A stretch of 45,907 bases of DNA from Deltaproteobacteria bacterium. Its GTDB lineage: Bacteria; Myxococcota; JACRCW01. The stretch spans positions 1 through 45,907 of the forward strand of contig JACRCW010000166.1 of assembly GCA_016218805.1 (NCBI GenBank), in the 5' to 3' direction. The position numbers and the translations under genes were made by a program. Positions within the stretch are counted from its first letter, which is position 1, and the number at the start of each line of letters is the position of its first letter. The notes below the pieces were generated by a model. The model did not search any database. It saw only the letters and a list, made by a program, of their open reading frames with translations, and was not told the origin of the DNA. Positions 19,305 through 26,783 of the stretch are shown in pieces.

Positions 19305-19833
19305 CCAGAAGAGTGATCTTGGGAGCGGGCTTCTGCGGCCGCGGGTTGCCACGGCGCAGTGAAGGGGTGCCGCCGAGGGCTCCGCGCTACCGCAGAGGGT
19401 TCCGCAGGTCTCCGCACGTGCCCGCGGGTCCTCCACGCGCTTCCGCATGTGCCCACGGGTCTTCCAAGCGCTTCCGCACGTTTCCTGTAGGGCGGGGGCT
19501 TGTCCCCCGCTCGGATGAGATGCAGGGCCGTTCGGACGCGATGACTTCCTCCACCGCGTCGCAGAGAACGGATTGGGCTCGAACGTGCTCTCCACGCGGA
19601 GTTGGGCCGCGGTGTTCGATCGAACACCATGGCGTCAGGGCGCGCCCGCGTTTGAGTGAACCGGGGCGGGGGACAGCCCGGACAAGCCCGGACAAGCCCC
19701 CGCCCTACGGCGTGGTTCGTTGCCGGCGTGGTTCATGACCGGCCCTGTCGTCGATGGCGAACCTCGCCGCGTAAATCACCGCGCGCAGTCTCGCCTCATC
19801 GGATCACCCTTTCTCTGGGGACCTGTACTCAGG
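19305..19833. repeat. Dispersed intergenic repeat, copy 2 (long form with terminal inverted repeats)
   Basis: Fills the gene-free stretch between the hemerythrin-like gene and the convergent GH15 gene. About 19305-19486 holds degenerate short units (TTCCGCAGGT, TTCCGCATGT, TTCCGCACGT). A 19-bp sequence GTAGGGCGGGGGCTTGTCC at 19487-19505 is repeated as its exact reverse complement at 19690-19708, bounding a 222-bp unit. Just inside the right end, GGACAAGCCC is tandemly duplicated. The first 96 nt of the unit match copy 1 at 88 positions, and the end block 19809-19833 matches 5508-5532. The GH15 stop codon lies inside that end block. It has the form of a MITE or REP-like element without its own transposase. 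Confidence 0.88.
19611..19628. promoter_or_regulatory. Perfect 18-bp palindrome inside repeat copy 2
   Basis: GGTGTTCGATCGAACACC is fully self-complementary. It is absent from copy 1, which lacks this part of the element. It could be a protein-binding site or a cruciform-forming internal part of the repeat. Confidence 0.6.
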
Positions 19834-21595
19834 ACACTTCCGACCAGCGCGGCGAGGCGGCGAACGCCGCGTGGATCATCCCGACGTGGGAATACGCCTG
19901 CGGGAAGTTCCCCCACATGGTCTTGGTGCGCGGGTCCATGTCCTCAGAAAGCAGCCCCAGCGGCGGGGCCAGGAAGCGCACACGCTCCAGGATCGCCCGG
20001 GCCTCCTCAACGCGGCCGATGGCCGCCAGCGCCTCCACCAGCCAGAACGTGCACAGCGTGAAGGCCACCGCGGGGACGCCGAGCCCGTCGTCAGAGCGGT
20101 AGCGGCGCAGCCACCCGTCCACCTCCAGGTCCGCCCGCACCGCGTCCACCGTTGCCACCATGCGCGCATCGCTCGGGGCCAGCAGGCGCAGGGTCACCGC
20201 CTGCAGCAGGGCGGCGTCCACCTCGCGGCCGCCGTGGTCCGCCACCAGGCAGCCGCGCACCGGGTCCAGCGCCTGCTCCAGGATCACCGCCCGCGTCCGC
20301 GCCGCGGCGGTGCTGAACTCCTCCGCGTCCGCGGGCCGGTGAACGCGCGCAATGCGCGCCATGCGGTCCGCCGCGGCCCAGCACATCAGCGTGCTGAACG
20401 TCTGCGGCCGCCACTCCTTGCGGTACTCCCAGATGCCCGCGTCCGGCTCCCCGGCCACGCGCACCGCCTTGCGCGCCAACCGCGTCACCAGGTCCAGCGC
20501 GGGCGGCGTCACCTGTTCCTTGAAGCGCGCGTCCAGGAACATGGGTGTGAGCGCCAGGACCATTTCGCCAAACACGTCATGCTGGCGGTGGGTCACCGCG
20601 TCGTTCCCCACGCGCACCGGTCCCTCACCGCGGAAGCCGGGCCACTCCGGCAGCGTGCGCTCCGCCAGGTCCGTCCGCCCGTCCACGCGGTACAGCGGCG
20701 CCAGGTCCAGCTCCGGTGCGGAAGACGCCACGTTCAGCAGGAACTGCAGGAACTGTTCGCGCTCCTCAAAGTGCCCCAGCAGCCGGAACGCCTCCAGCGC
20801 GTAGAATGAGTCACGCAGCCAGCAGTAGCGGTAGTCCCACGTGCGCCCGGAACCCGGCGCCTCCGGGATGGACGTGGTCAGCGCAGCGACGATGGCTCCG
20901 GTGTCCTCAAAGCAATGCAGCTTGAGGGCCAGCGCCGAGCGGATGACCTCCTCCTGGTACAGCGGCGGGATGTCACACTCCTTTACCCAATGCTGCCAGT
21001 ACTGGACGGTGCCGCGCAGGAACCGGTCACACAGCGGCGTCAGCGGCTCCTCCACCGGCGCGCCCCAGGAAAACACAAAGTGCCGCCGCGCGGACAACGC
21101 AAACGGCTCGCCGTTCAGGTAGGACAGCGAGGCGTCTGTCGTCAGGCGCACGTCCGTCTCGTACCCCCGGTACCCGACGTGGTGGGACCCGACGTCACGC
21201 TGGGGCCGTTCACGCGTCCAGCCCAGGATGGGATCACACCGCACGCGGATGCGCGGCATGCCGGACAGCGGCTCCACCATGCGCACCAGCTTGCTGGGCC
21301 GGAAGCTGCGCTCAAACTGCACAAACCGCGGCGCAAAATCCAACACGCGGAACGTGCCGTCCGCGCCTTCAAACCGCGTCTCCAGCACGTTGGTGTTGGG
21401 CAGGTAGCGCTGGATGCCCACGCCGCCGTCCGCAGGGCCAACCAGGAACTCGCCGCCGCCTCCCTCATCCAGCAGCGCGGCGAACACCGGCGGCGAGTCA
21501 AACCGCGGCAGGCAGGACCACACGATGGCGCCGCGGCGGTCCACCAGCGCGGACACCTGGCAGTTCCCGATGAGCCCGAGATCGCGCAGGTCCAT
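19829..21595 (-). CDS. Glycoside hydrolase family 15 protein (trehalase/glucoamylase type)
   Basis: 588 aa. The N-terminal beta-sandwich (LRDLGLIGNCQVSALVDRRGAIVW, PRFDSPPVFAALLD) and the alpha/alpha-barrel of GH15 are complete. Catalytic-region motifs: SGRTWDYRYCWLRDSFYALEAF, a mid-barrel segment IWEYRKEWRPQTFSTLMCWAA, and the end motif LSEDMDPRTKTMWGNFPQAYSHVG. Family members of this subtype in actinobacteria are trehalases, and the divergent otsAB genes support trehalose as substrate; glucoamylase remains possible. There is no signal peptide, so it is cytoplasmic. ATG 21595 begins with the conserved MDLRDLGLIGN. No ribosome binding site is evident. The stop codon lies within the right end of a dispersed repeat. 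Confidence 0.92.
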   Translation of the reverse strand: MDLRDLGLIGNCQVSALVDRRGAIVWSCLPRFDSPPVFAALLDEGGGGEFLVGPADGGVGIQRYLPNTNVLETRFEGADGTFRVLDFAPRFVQFERSFRPSKLVRMVEPLSGMPRIRVRCDPILGWTRERPQRDVGSHHVGYRGYETDVRLTTDASLSYLNGEPFALSARRHFVFSWGAPVEEPLTPLCDRFLRGTVQYWQHWVKECDIPPLYQEEVIRSALALKLHCFEDTGAIVAALTTSIPEAPGSGRTWDYRYCWLRDSFYALEAFRLLGHFEEREQFLQFLLNVASSAPELDLAPLYRVDGRTDLAERTLPEWPGFRGEGPVRVGNDAVTHRQHDVFGEMVLALTPMFLDARFKEQVTPPALDLVTRLARKAVRVAGEPDAGIWEYRKEWRPQTFSTLMCWAAADRMARIARVHRPADAEEFSTAAARTRAVILEQALDPVRGCLVADHGGREVDAALLQAVTLRLLAPSDARMVATVDAVRADLEVDGWLRRYRSDDGLGVPAVAFTLCTFWLVEALAAIGRVEEARAILERVRFLAPPLGLLSEDMDPRTKTMWGNFPQAYSHVGMIHAAFAASPRWSEVS

Positions 21596-21605
21596 GAAGG
21601 GATTG

Positions 21606-21645
21606 GTAGCACGCGATGCTTGGGTACCCAAGTACCGCGTGCTAC
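21606..21645. promoter_or_regulatory. 40-bp near-palindrome centred between GH15 and otsA
   Basis: The two 20-nt halves are reverse complements at 18 of 20 positions. Outer arms are GTAGCACGCG and CGCGTGCTAC; the centre is the perfect 14-mer CTTGGGTACCCAAG (21619-21632). Exactly 10 bp separate the palindrome from each start codon (21595 and 21656). It could be a shared operator. If present in both mRNAs it would also form a hairpin over both translation starts. The marR-family gene at the end of the otsAB operon is the nearest candidate regulator. Confidence 0.75.
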
Positions 21646-21655
21646 ATCCGCGCTG

Positions 21656-23884
21656 ATGCGTCTGCCGCTCAAGTTCCTTGCCGTGTTGCTCACGTCCCTG
21701 GGTCTGCTGGCGGGCGGCGGCTACGCCATGCTGACCAGCATGACCCGCGAGTGGTTTGAGAAGGACCTGCGTTTGCGCTCCCAGCTTGCCGTGGGGGCCG
21801 CACGCATGGGGCTGGTGGAAGCCTGGACCAACCGGTCCGGCGTGCTTGCCGAGCGGCTCACGGACATCACGCGCGACGAGCGCATCATGAGTGCGGCGGC
21901 CTGTTCCATGACGGGGGACCTGGTCGCCGCCACGGACGGCTACCTGCGCGACTTCTCATGCCGGTCCGTCCTTGAGCGGATCCAGCGGGATGTAGCCACG
22001 GAGATTGACGCGTGGACCATGACGTCAGACCTGCCGTCCGGGCGCGTGCAGCTGAGCGGACACCTGGTGCTTGATGATGGCCCGCCGCTTGGATTTGTCC
22101 TGCTGGTGCATGACCTGAGCTTCCTGGGGCGCCGGGAGGAGGCCACGCGGGACCTGCTGCTGCTGGCGTTTTTTGTGCTGGCGCTGGGGGCCGCCCTGGT
22201 CACGTTGCTGGCGGCCAAACTGGCGTGGCGTGGCTGGACGCGGGACCTGCAGCGCGCGTTGTCCGGGGACGCTCCGCGCGAGTTCCAGCCGCTGGTCCGC
22301 GACGTGCGCGCGTTGGTGGACCGGCTCTCCCGCGAGGCGGAGACGCGCACGGGCCCGTGGGACCCGGAGCGCCTGCGGGCCACGCTGCTGCAGCACCTCA
22401 AGGGCGAGCGCGTGGTCATCCTGGCCAACCGCGAGCCGTACATCCACGTGAAGACGCCGCACGGCATCCGCGTGCAGCACCCGGCCAGCGGCCTGGTGAC
22501 GGCGTTGGAGCCGGTGATGCGCGCGTGCTCCGGCGTGTGGGTTGCGCACGGCGGCGGCAGCGCGGACCGGGAGACGGTGGACACGCGGGACCGGGTGGCG
22601 GTGCCGCCCGGCGAGGAGTCCTACCTGGTGCGGCGCGTGTGGCTCACCGAGGAGGAGGAGAACGGGTACTACTACGGCTTCTCCAACGAGGGGCTCTGGC
22701 CGCTGTGCCACATTGCGCACGCGCGCCCCATCTTCCGCGCGGATGACTGGAAACACTATGTCGCCGTGAACCGGAAGTTTGCCGCCGCGGTGTGTGAGGA
22801 GGTGGACTCCGAGGACCCCATCATCCTGGTGCAGGACTACCACTTTGCCCTGGCACCCCGGATGATCCGCGAGCGGCTGCCGCGCGCCACCATCCTCACC
22901 TTCTGGCACATCCCCTGGCCCAACGGGGAACGCGTGGGCATCTGCCCGTGGCGCGAGGAGATCATCTCGGGCCTGCTGGGGTCCAGCATTGTCGGGTTTC
23001 ACACGCAGCAGCACTGCAACAACTTCTTTGACGCGGTGGACGCATTCATGGAGAGCCGCATTGACCGCGAAGCCCACGCGGTCATCCAGGGCAGCCACCG
23101 CACGCTGGTGCGCCCGTATCCCATTTCCATTGAATGGCCCGTGCACTGGCTGGCCGGCCTGCCCCCGGTGGAAGAATGCCGCCGCTCCATCCGGCAGGAG
23201 CTGGGCCTGCCGGCGGACGCGCTGCTGGGCGTGGGAATTGATCGGTTGGACTACACCAAAGGGATCGAAGAGCGCTTGCAGGCGGTGGACGAGTTGCTGA
23301 CGCGCTACCCGGAGTTCCGCGGCCGCTTCTGGTTTGCGCAGCTGGCGGCCCCCAGCCGCACCAAGATTGACCGCTACCGCGAGCTCAACGCCCGCGTGGA
23401 GACGGTGGCCAATGAAATCAATGAGAAGTGGCAGAAGCACGGTCACAAGCCCATTGTGTTGCTGCGTTCCCACCACGAGCCGCCCGCCGTGTTCCGCTAC
23501 TACCGCGCCGCGGACCTCTGTTACGTCAGCAGCCTGCATGACGGGATGAACCTGGTGGCCAAGGAGTTTGTGGCCGCGCGGGACGACGAGAAGGGCGTGC
23601 TGGTGCTCTCCCAGTTCACGGGCGCCGCACGGGACCTGACCGAGGCGCTGGTGGTGAACCCGTATGACTTCCGCCAGGCCAGTGACGCGCTGGCCGCCGC
23701 GCTGAACATGCCCGTGGCGGAGCAGCAGGAGCGCATGCATTCCATGCGGCGGCTGGTCTCCGAGTTCAACGTCTACCGCTGGGCCGGGCGGATGCTGGTG
23801 GACGCCGCGGAGTTGCGCCGGCGCGAGCGGATGTCCGGGCGCCTGTCCAGCGTGGCTCCCCAGCGGACGACGGACGGCGCATGA
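21656..23884 (+). CDS. otsA: Trehalose-6-phosphate synthase with N-terminal membrane sensor module
   Basis: 742 aa. It makes trehalose-6-phosphate from a nucleotide-glucose donor and glucose-6-phosphate. The GT20 domain covers about 250-725: VVILANREPYIHV, SGLVTALEPVM, the VQDYHFALAPRMIRERLP segment, FWHIPWPNGERVGICPW, GIDRLDYTKGIEERLQA, and DGMNLVAKEFVAARDD with SQFTGAARDLTEALVVNPYD. Ahead of it, residues 6-25 and about 167-190 are transmembrane helices enclosing a periplasmic domain of about 140 residues, followed by a HAMP-like stretch up to about 230. This is far longer than the roughly 470-aa enterobacterial OtsA, and it should tether synthesis to the inner membrane. Related long forms probably occur in other deltaproteobacterial lineages (from memory). 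ATG 21656 starts the first membrane helix; no clear ribosome binding site is seen. Confidence 0.92.
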   Translation: MRLPLKFLAVLLTSLGLLAGGGYAMLTSMTREWFEKDLRLRSQLAVGAARMGLVEAWTNRSGVLAERLTDITRDERIMSAAACSMTGDLVAATDGYLRDFSCRSVLERIQRDVATEIDAWTMTSDLPSGRVQLSGHLVLDDGPPLGFVLLVHDLSFLGRREEATRDLLLLAFFVLALGAALVTLLAAKLAWRGWTRDLQRALSGDAPREFQPLVRDVRALVDRLSREAETRTGPWDPERLRATLLQHLKGERVVILANREPYIHVKTPHGIRVQHPASGLVTALEPVMRACSGVWVAHGGGSADRETVDTRDRVAVPPGEESYLVRRVWLTEEEENGYYYGFSNEGLWPLCHIAHARPIFRADDWKHYVAVNRKFAAAVCEEVDSEDPIILVQDYHFALAPRMIRERLPRATILTFWHIPWPNGERVGICPWREEIISGLLGSSIVGFHTQQHCNNFFDAVDAFMESRIDREAHAVIQGSHRTLVRPYPISIEWPVHWLAGLPPVEECRRSIRQELGLPADALLGVGIDRLDYTKGIEERLQAVDELLTRYPEFRGRFWFAQLAAPSRTKIDRYRELNARVETVANEINEKWQKHGHKPIVLLRSHHEPPAVFRYYRAADLCYVSSLHDGMNLVAKEFVAARDDEKGVLVLSQFTGAARDLTEALVVNPYDFRQASDALAAALNMPVAEQQERMHSMRRLVSEFNVYRWAGRMLVDAAELRRRERMSGRLSSVAPQRTTDGA

Positions 23885-24639
23885 AACACGTCCTTTCCCC
23901 GGCCAACCTGGATGTGCTGGCGCAATACGCGTGGGCGCGCGTGCTGCTGGCCTTTGACTTTGACGGCACGCTGGCGCCCATTGTGCCCCGGCGGGATGAC
24001 GCGCGGATGCGCGTGCGCACGCGGGACCTGCTGGCAGGGCTGTGCGCGCGTTACCCGTGCGCCGTGATCTCCGGCCGCAGCGAGGCCGACGTCGAGGCCC
24101 GACTCAACGGCGTGGGCGTTCCGCACATCATTGGCAACCACGGGATGGAACCCGGGGATTCGCTGGCCCGGTTTGAGGCGGAGGTGGCCGCCATCCGGCC
24201 CCTGCTCATGCGGGCGCTGGCCCATGAGCCGGGGATCGACATCGAGGACAAGCGCTTCTCGCTGGCGCTGCACTACCGGAAGTCACGGCGGCGCATGCAG
24301 GCCCAGGCGTGTATCCGCGCCGCGGTGACAGGTCTGCCGCATCCGGTGCGGGCCATCCCCGGCAAGTGGGTGGTCAACCTGGTCCCCGCCAACGCGCCCA
24401 ACAAGGGCGACGCGCTGCGCGCGCTGCGCGCGCAGCTGGGCCTGGATGCCGCGGTGTTCGTGGGCGACGACGAGACGGACGAGGACGTGTTTGCGCTGGA
24501 TGAACCGGGACGGCTGCTCACCATCCGCGTGGGGCTCTCCCACAAGTCCGCGGCCGCGTACTTTGTGAAGGACCAGCGCGAAGTAGACCCGCTGCTGGCC
24601 GCGCTGGTCCGCTTCCGCCCACCGGAGCAGGCCACGTGA
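23881..24639 (+). CDS. otsB: Trehalose-6-phosphate phosphatase
   Basis: 252 aa HAD-superfamily phosphatase that releases trehalose from trehalose-6-phosphate. HAD motif I is FDFDGTLAPIVPRRDDARM (both catalytic Asp present), motif II is AVISGRSEADVEARL, the substrate-cap marker is GNHGMEP, and motifs III/IV are NKGDALRALRAQ and FVGDDETDEDVFA. Length is normal for OtsB. The ATG overlaps the otsA stop by 4 bp and its own stop overlaps the regulator start by 4 bp, so the three genes form one coupled operon. Confidence 0.95.
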   Translation: MKHVLSPANLDVLAQYAWARVLLAFDFDGTLAPIVPRRDDARMRVRTRDLLAGLCARYPCAVISGRSEADVEARLNGVGVPHIIGNHGMEPGDSLARFEAEVAAIRPLLMRALAHEPGIDIEDKRFSLALHYRKSRRRMQAQACIRAAVTGLPHPVRAIPGKWVVNLVPANAPNKGDALRALRAQLGLDAAVFVGDDETDEDVFALDEPGRLLTIRVGLSHKSAAAYFVKDQREVDPLLAALVRFRPPEQAT

Positions 24640-25133
24640 CCGGGCGCGAACGCACCCCGCCGCTGGCGCTGGGTCCTGAGTTGGACTTCCTACGCACCGT
24701 GTGGCGCCTCAACCACGCCGTGGAGCGCGTGTCCGCGGACATGGCGCGCACGCTGGGCGTCACCGCGCAGCAGCGGCTGGCGCTGCGCATCATTGGCAAG
24801 TTCCCCGGCATCACGCCGGGCATGCTGGCTGAGCTGCTGCACCTGGACCCGGGCACCGTGTCTGCCACGCTCCGCCGCCTGGAAAGCCGCGGCCTGGTCC
24901 AGCGCCGCCGGGATCACCGTGACCGGCGGCGCGTGGTACTGGGACTGACCGCGGCAGGCCGCCAACTGGACCGGCCCACCGAGGGCACCCTTGAGGCCGC
25001 TGTGGCGCAGCTCCTCCGCCCCGGCGACGCCCGCGCCCTCGGTCATGCCGCTGACACACTTGTCAGGCTGGCGGTCCTGCTGGAAAAGCGGCCGCTCACC
25101 TCCACCGGCAGGCGGCGTCGCGCCGCTCCGTGA
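24636..25133 (+). CDS. MarR-family transcriptional regulator
   Basis: 165 aa from a GTG that overlaps otsB by 4 bp (GTGA). The winged helix is clear: ALRIIGKFPGITPGMLAELLHLDPGTVSATLRRLESRGLVQRRRDHRDRR, with the wing DHRDRRRVVLGLTAAG, flanked by dimerisation helices (FLRTVWRLNHAVERVSADMARTLG and the C-terminal DALGH-type helix). MarR proteins bind palindromic operators as dimers and often respond to small ligands or oxidants. The position suggests control of the trehalose operon; the 40-bp palindrome upstream of otsA is the obvious candidate site. Ligand unknown. Confidence 0.9.
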   Translation: MTGRERTPPLALGPELDFLRTVWRLNHAVERVSADMARTLGVTAQQRLALRIIGKFPGITPGMLAELLHLDPGTVSATLRRLESRGLVQRRRDHRDRRRVVLGLTAAGRQLDRPTEGTLEAAVAQLLRPGDARALGHAADTLVRLAVLLEKRPLTSTGRRRRAAP

Positions 25134-25160
25134 TGGACCAGACCGCCCCAAAGGACCTCC

Positions 25161-26507
25161 ATGACTGCTGGATCCGGTGTTGCCCGCTCGACCACGCCCG
25201 GCCGCAGCGGTCTGCGTGCGCGGGTTACCCTTGCCGCCGCTCTGCTCCTCATCCCGTCGGCTCTGCTCGCCGCCACCACCACCCCCGCCCCGGCTCCTGA
25301 ACTGGCGGGCGTCCCCGTTGAGTTCATTCTCTTTGGCCTCACGCTGCTGGGCGTGGCCGCGCTGCACCACCACGCCATGGTGGTGGCTCTGTCCGGGCTG
25401 GGGACGGTGCTCGCCTACAAACTCGCGTTCACCCGCTTTGACCTGGTCACCCACCTCCACCACGAGTGGATGATCCTGGTGAACCTGCTTGGCCTTTTGC
25501 TGGGCTTTGCGCTGCTGGCCAAGCACTTTGAGGACAGCGGCGTGCCCAACAAGCTCCCGGACTACCTCCCTGACGATTGGAAGGGAGGGCTGGTGCTGCT
25601 CGTCATCGTGTGCGTGCTGTCGTCGTTCCTGGACAACATCGCCGCGGCCATGATCGGCGGCACCGTGGCCCGTGTCGTCTTCAAGGGCCGGGTGCACGTC
25701 GGGTACCTGGCGGGGATTGTGGCGGCCTCCAATGCGGGCGGCGCGGGCAGCGTGGTGGGTGACACCACCACCACCATGATGTGGATTGACGGCGTGCCCG
25801 CGCTGGGCGTGGCCGGCGCGTCGCTCGGGGCGGTCGTCTCGCTGGCGTTGTTCGGCGTGGTGGCGGCGCGGCAGCAGCATGCGTTTGAACCCATTACGCG
25901 GGACGCGCCCGCGGGTGCCCGCGTGGACTGGGGCCGCCTCGCCATCGTCGCCGCCATCCTGGCCGGCACCATTGCCACCAATGTGCTGCTGGACTTCCCC
26001 GCCGTGGGGCTGTGGCTGGCGCTGGTGGCCGGCTCCTTCTTCCGCCACACCGAGTGGGGTGAGCTGCGCGGCGCCCTCAAGGGCACGGTCTTCCTCCTCA
26101 GCCTGGTGCTGTGTGCCTCCATGATGCCGGTGGAACGCCTCCCCGACGCGTCCTGGCAGACCACCCTGGGGCTGGGGTTTGTCTCCGCCATCTTCGACAA
26201 CATTCCGCTCACCAAGCTGGCGCTGGAACAGGGCGGCTATGACGCCGTGTTCCTCGCGTTCGCTGTCGGGTTCGGTGGTTCCATGATCTGGTTCGGGTCG
26301 TCGGCCGGGGTGGCGCTCACCAACGCCTTCCCCGAAGGCCGTTCCACCGTGCAATGGCTCCGTCACGGCTGGCACGTGGCGGTGGCGTACGTGGTGGCGT
26401 TCTTCGTGATGCTCGCCGTGTTTGGGTACCACCCCACGCAGTACACGCGAAAAGGCGCGCGGCCTGCGGCCTCCGCGCCGCACGCCGAACCGGCCCAGGC
26501 GCACTGA
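25161..26507 (+). CDS. NhaD-like Na+/H+ antiporter (ion transporter superfamily)
   Basis: 448 aa polytopic membrane protein with a long N-terminal signal-like segment (LRARVTLAAALLLIPSALLAA) and about 11 further membrane spans. Two inverted-repeat signatures typical of NhaD and related IT-superfamily carriers are visible: SSFLDNIAAAMIGGTVARVVF and SAIFDNIPLTKLALEQGGYD, plus NAGGAGSVVGDTTTTMMW. NhaD exports Na+ or Li+ in exchange for protons; a citrate- or anion-type substrate cannot be excluded. AAGGA stands upstream of the ATG. Ile and Phe codons here favour ATCG/TTCG contexts, unlike the trehalose genes just upstream. Confidence 0.82.
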   Translation: MTAGSGVARSTTPGRSGLRARVTLAAALLLIPSALLAATTTPAPAPELAGVPVEFILFGLTLLGVAALHHHAMVVALSGLGTVLAYKLAFTRFDLVTHLHHEWMILVNLLGLLLGFALLAKHFEDSGVPNKLPDYLPDDWKGGLVLLVIVCVLSSFLDNIAAAMIGGTVARVVFKGRVHVGYLAGIVAASNAGGAGSVVGDTTTTMMWIDGVPALGVAGASLGAVVSLALFGVVAARQQHAFEPITRDAPAGARVDWGRLAIVAAILAGTIATNVLLDFPAVGLWLALVAGSFFRHTEWGELRGALKGTVFLLSLVLCASMMPVERLPDASWQTTLGLGFVSAIFDNIPLTKLALEQGGYDAVFLAFAVGFGGSMIWFGSSAGVALTNAFPEGRSTVQWLRHGWHVAVAYVVAFFVMLAVFGYHPTQYTRKGARPAASAPHAEPAQAH

Positions 26508-26783
26508 CCCGCCGTCACCCGGCGTACGGCGGCGGCTGACACCCCTGCCTCCGGGTTTGCCTCGGTCACGGCAACGTTGGTACCGGGTTGGGCAAGGGTG
26601 TGACGGCGCCGCTGTCACAGGCTTCCACGGACGGTCGGGCCGCCATCCGCCTGCCAGGCTCACGCAAGCGCGTGGGCCGGCGGCGGGCACCGGCATCACC
26701 GGCGCGCGCCGTCATCCGGAGCCCAGGCCCATGCCCCAACCACGCTGCTCCACGCGGTTCCTCTCCCTCCGCCGGGGCCCGAC

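Noticed and set aside
21596..21631. TTG start at 21631 for the GH15 protein
   Set aside because: It would place coding sequence across half of the palindrome; the family N-terminus begins at ATG 21595.
26508..26783. Possible small gene or DctQ between the NhaD-like and dctM genes
   Set aside because: Frames are short and Arg/Pro-rich with no membrane helices; I see nothing functional in this gap.
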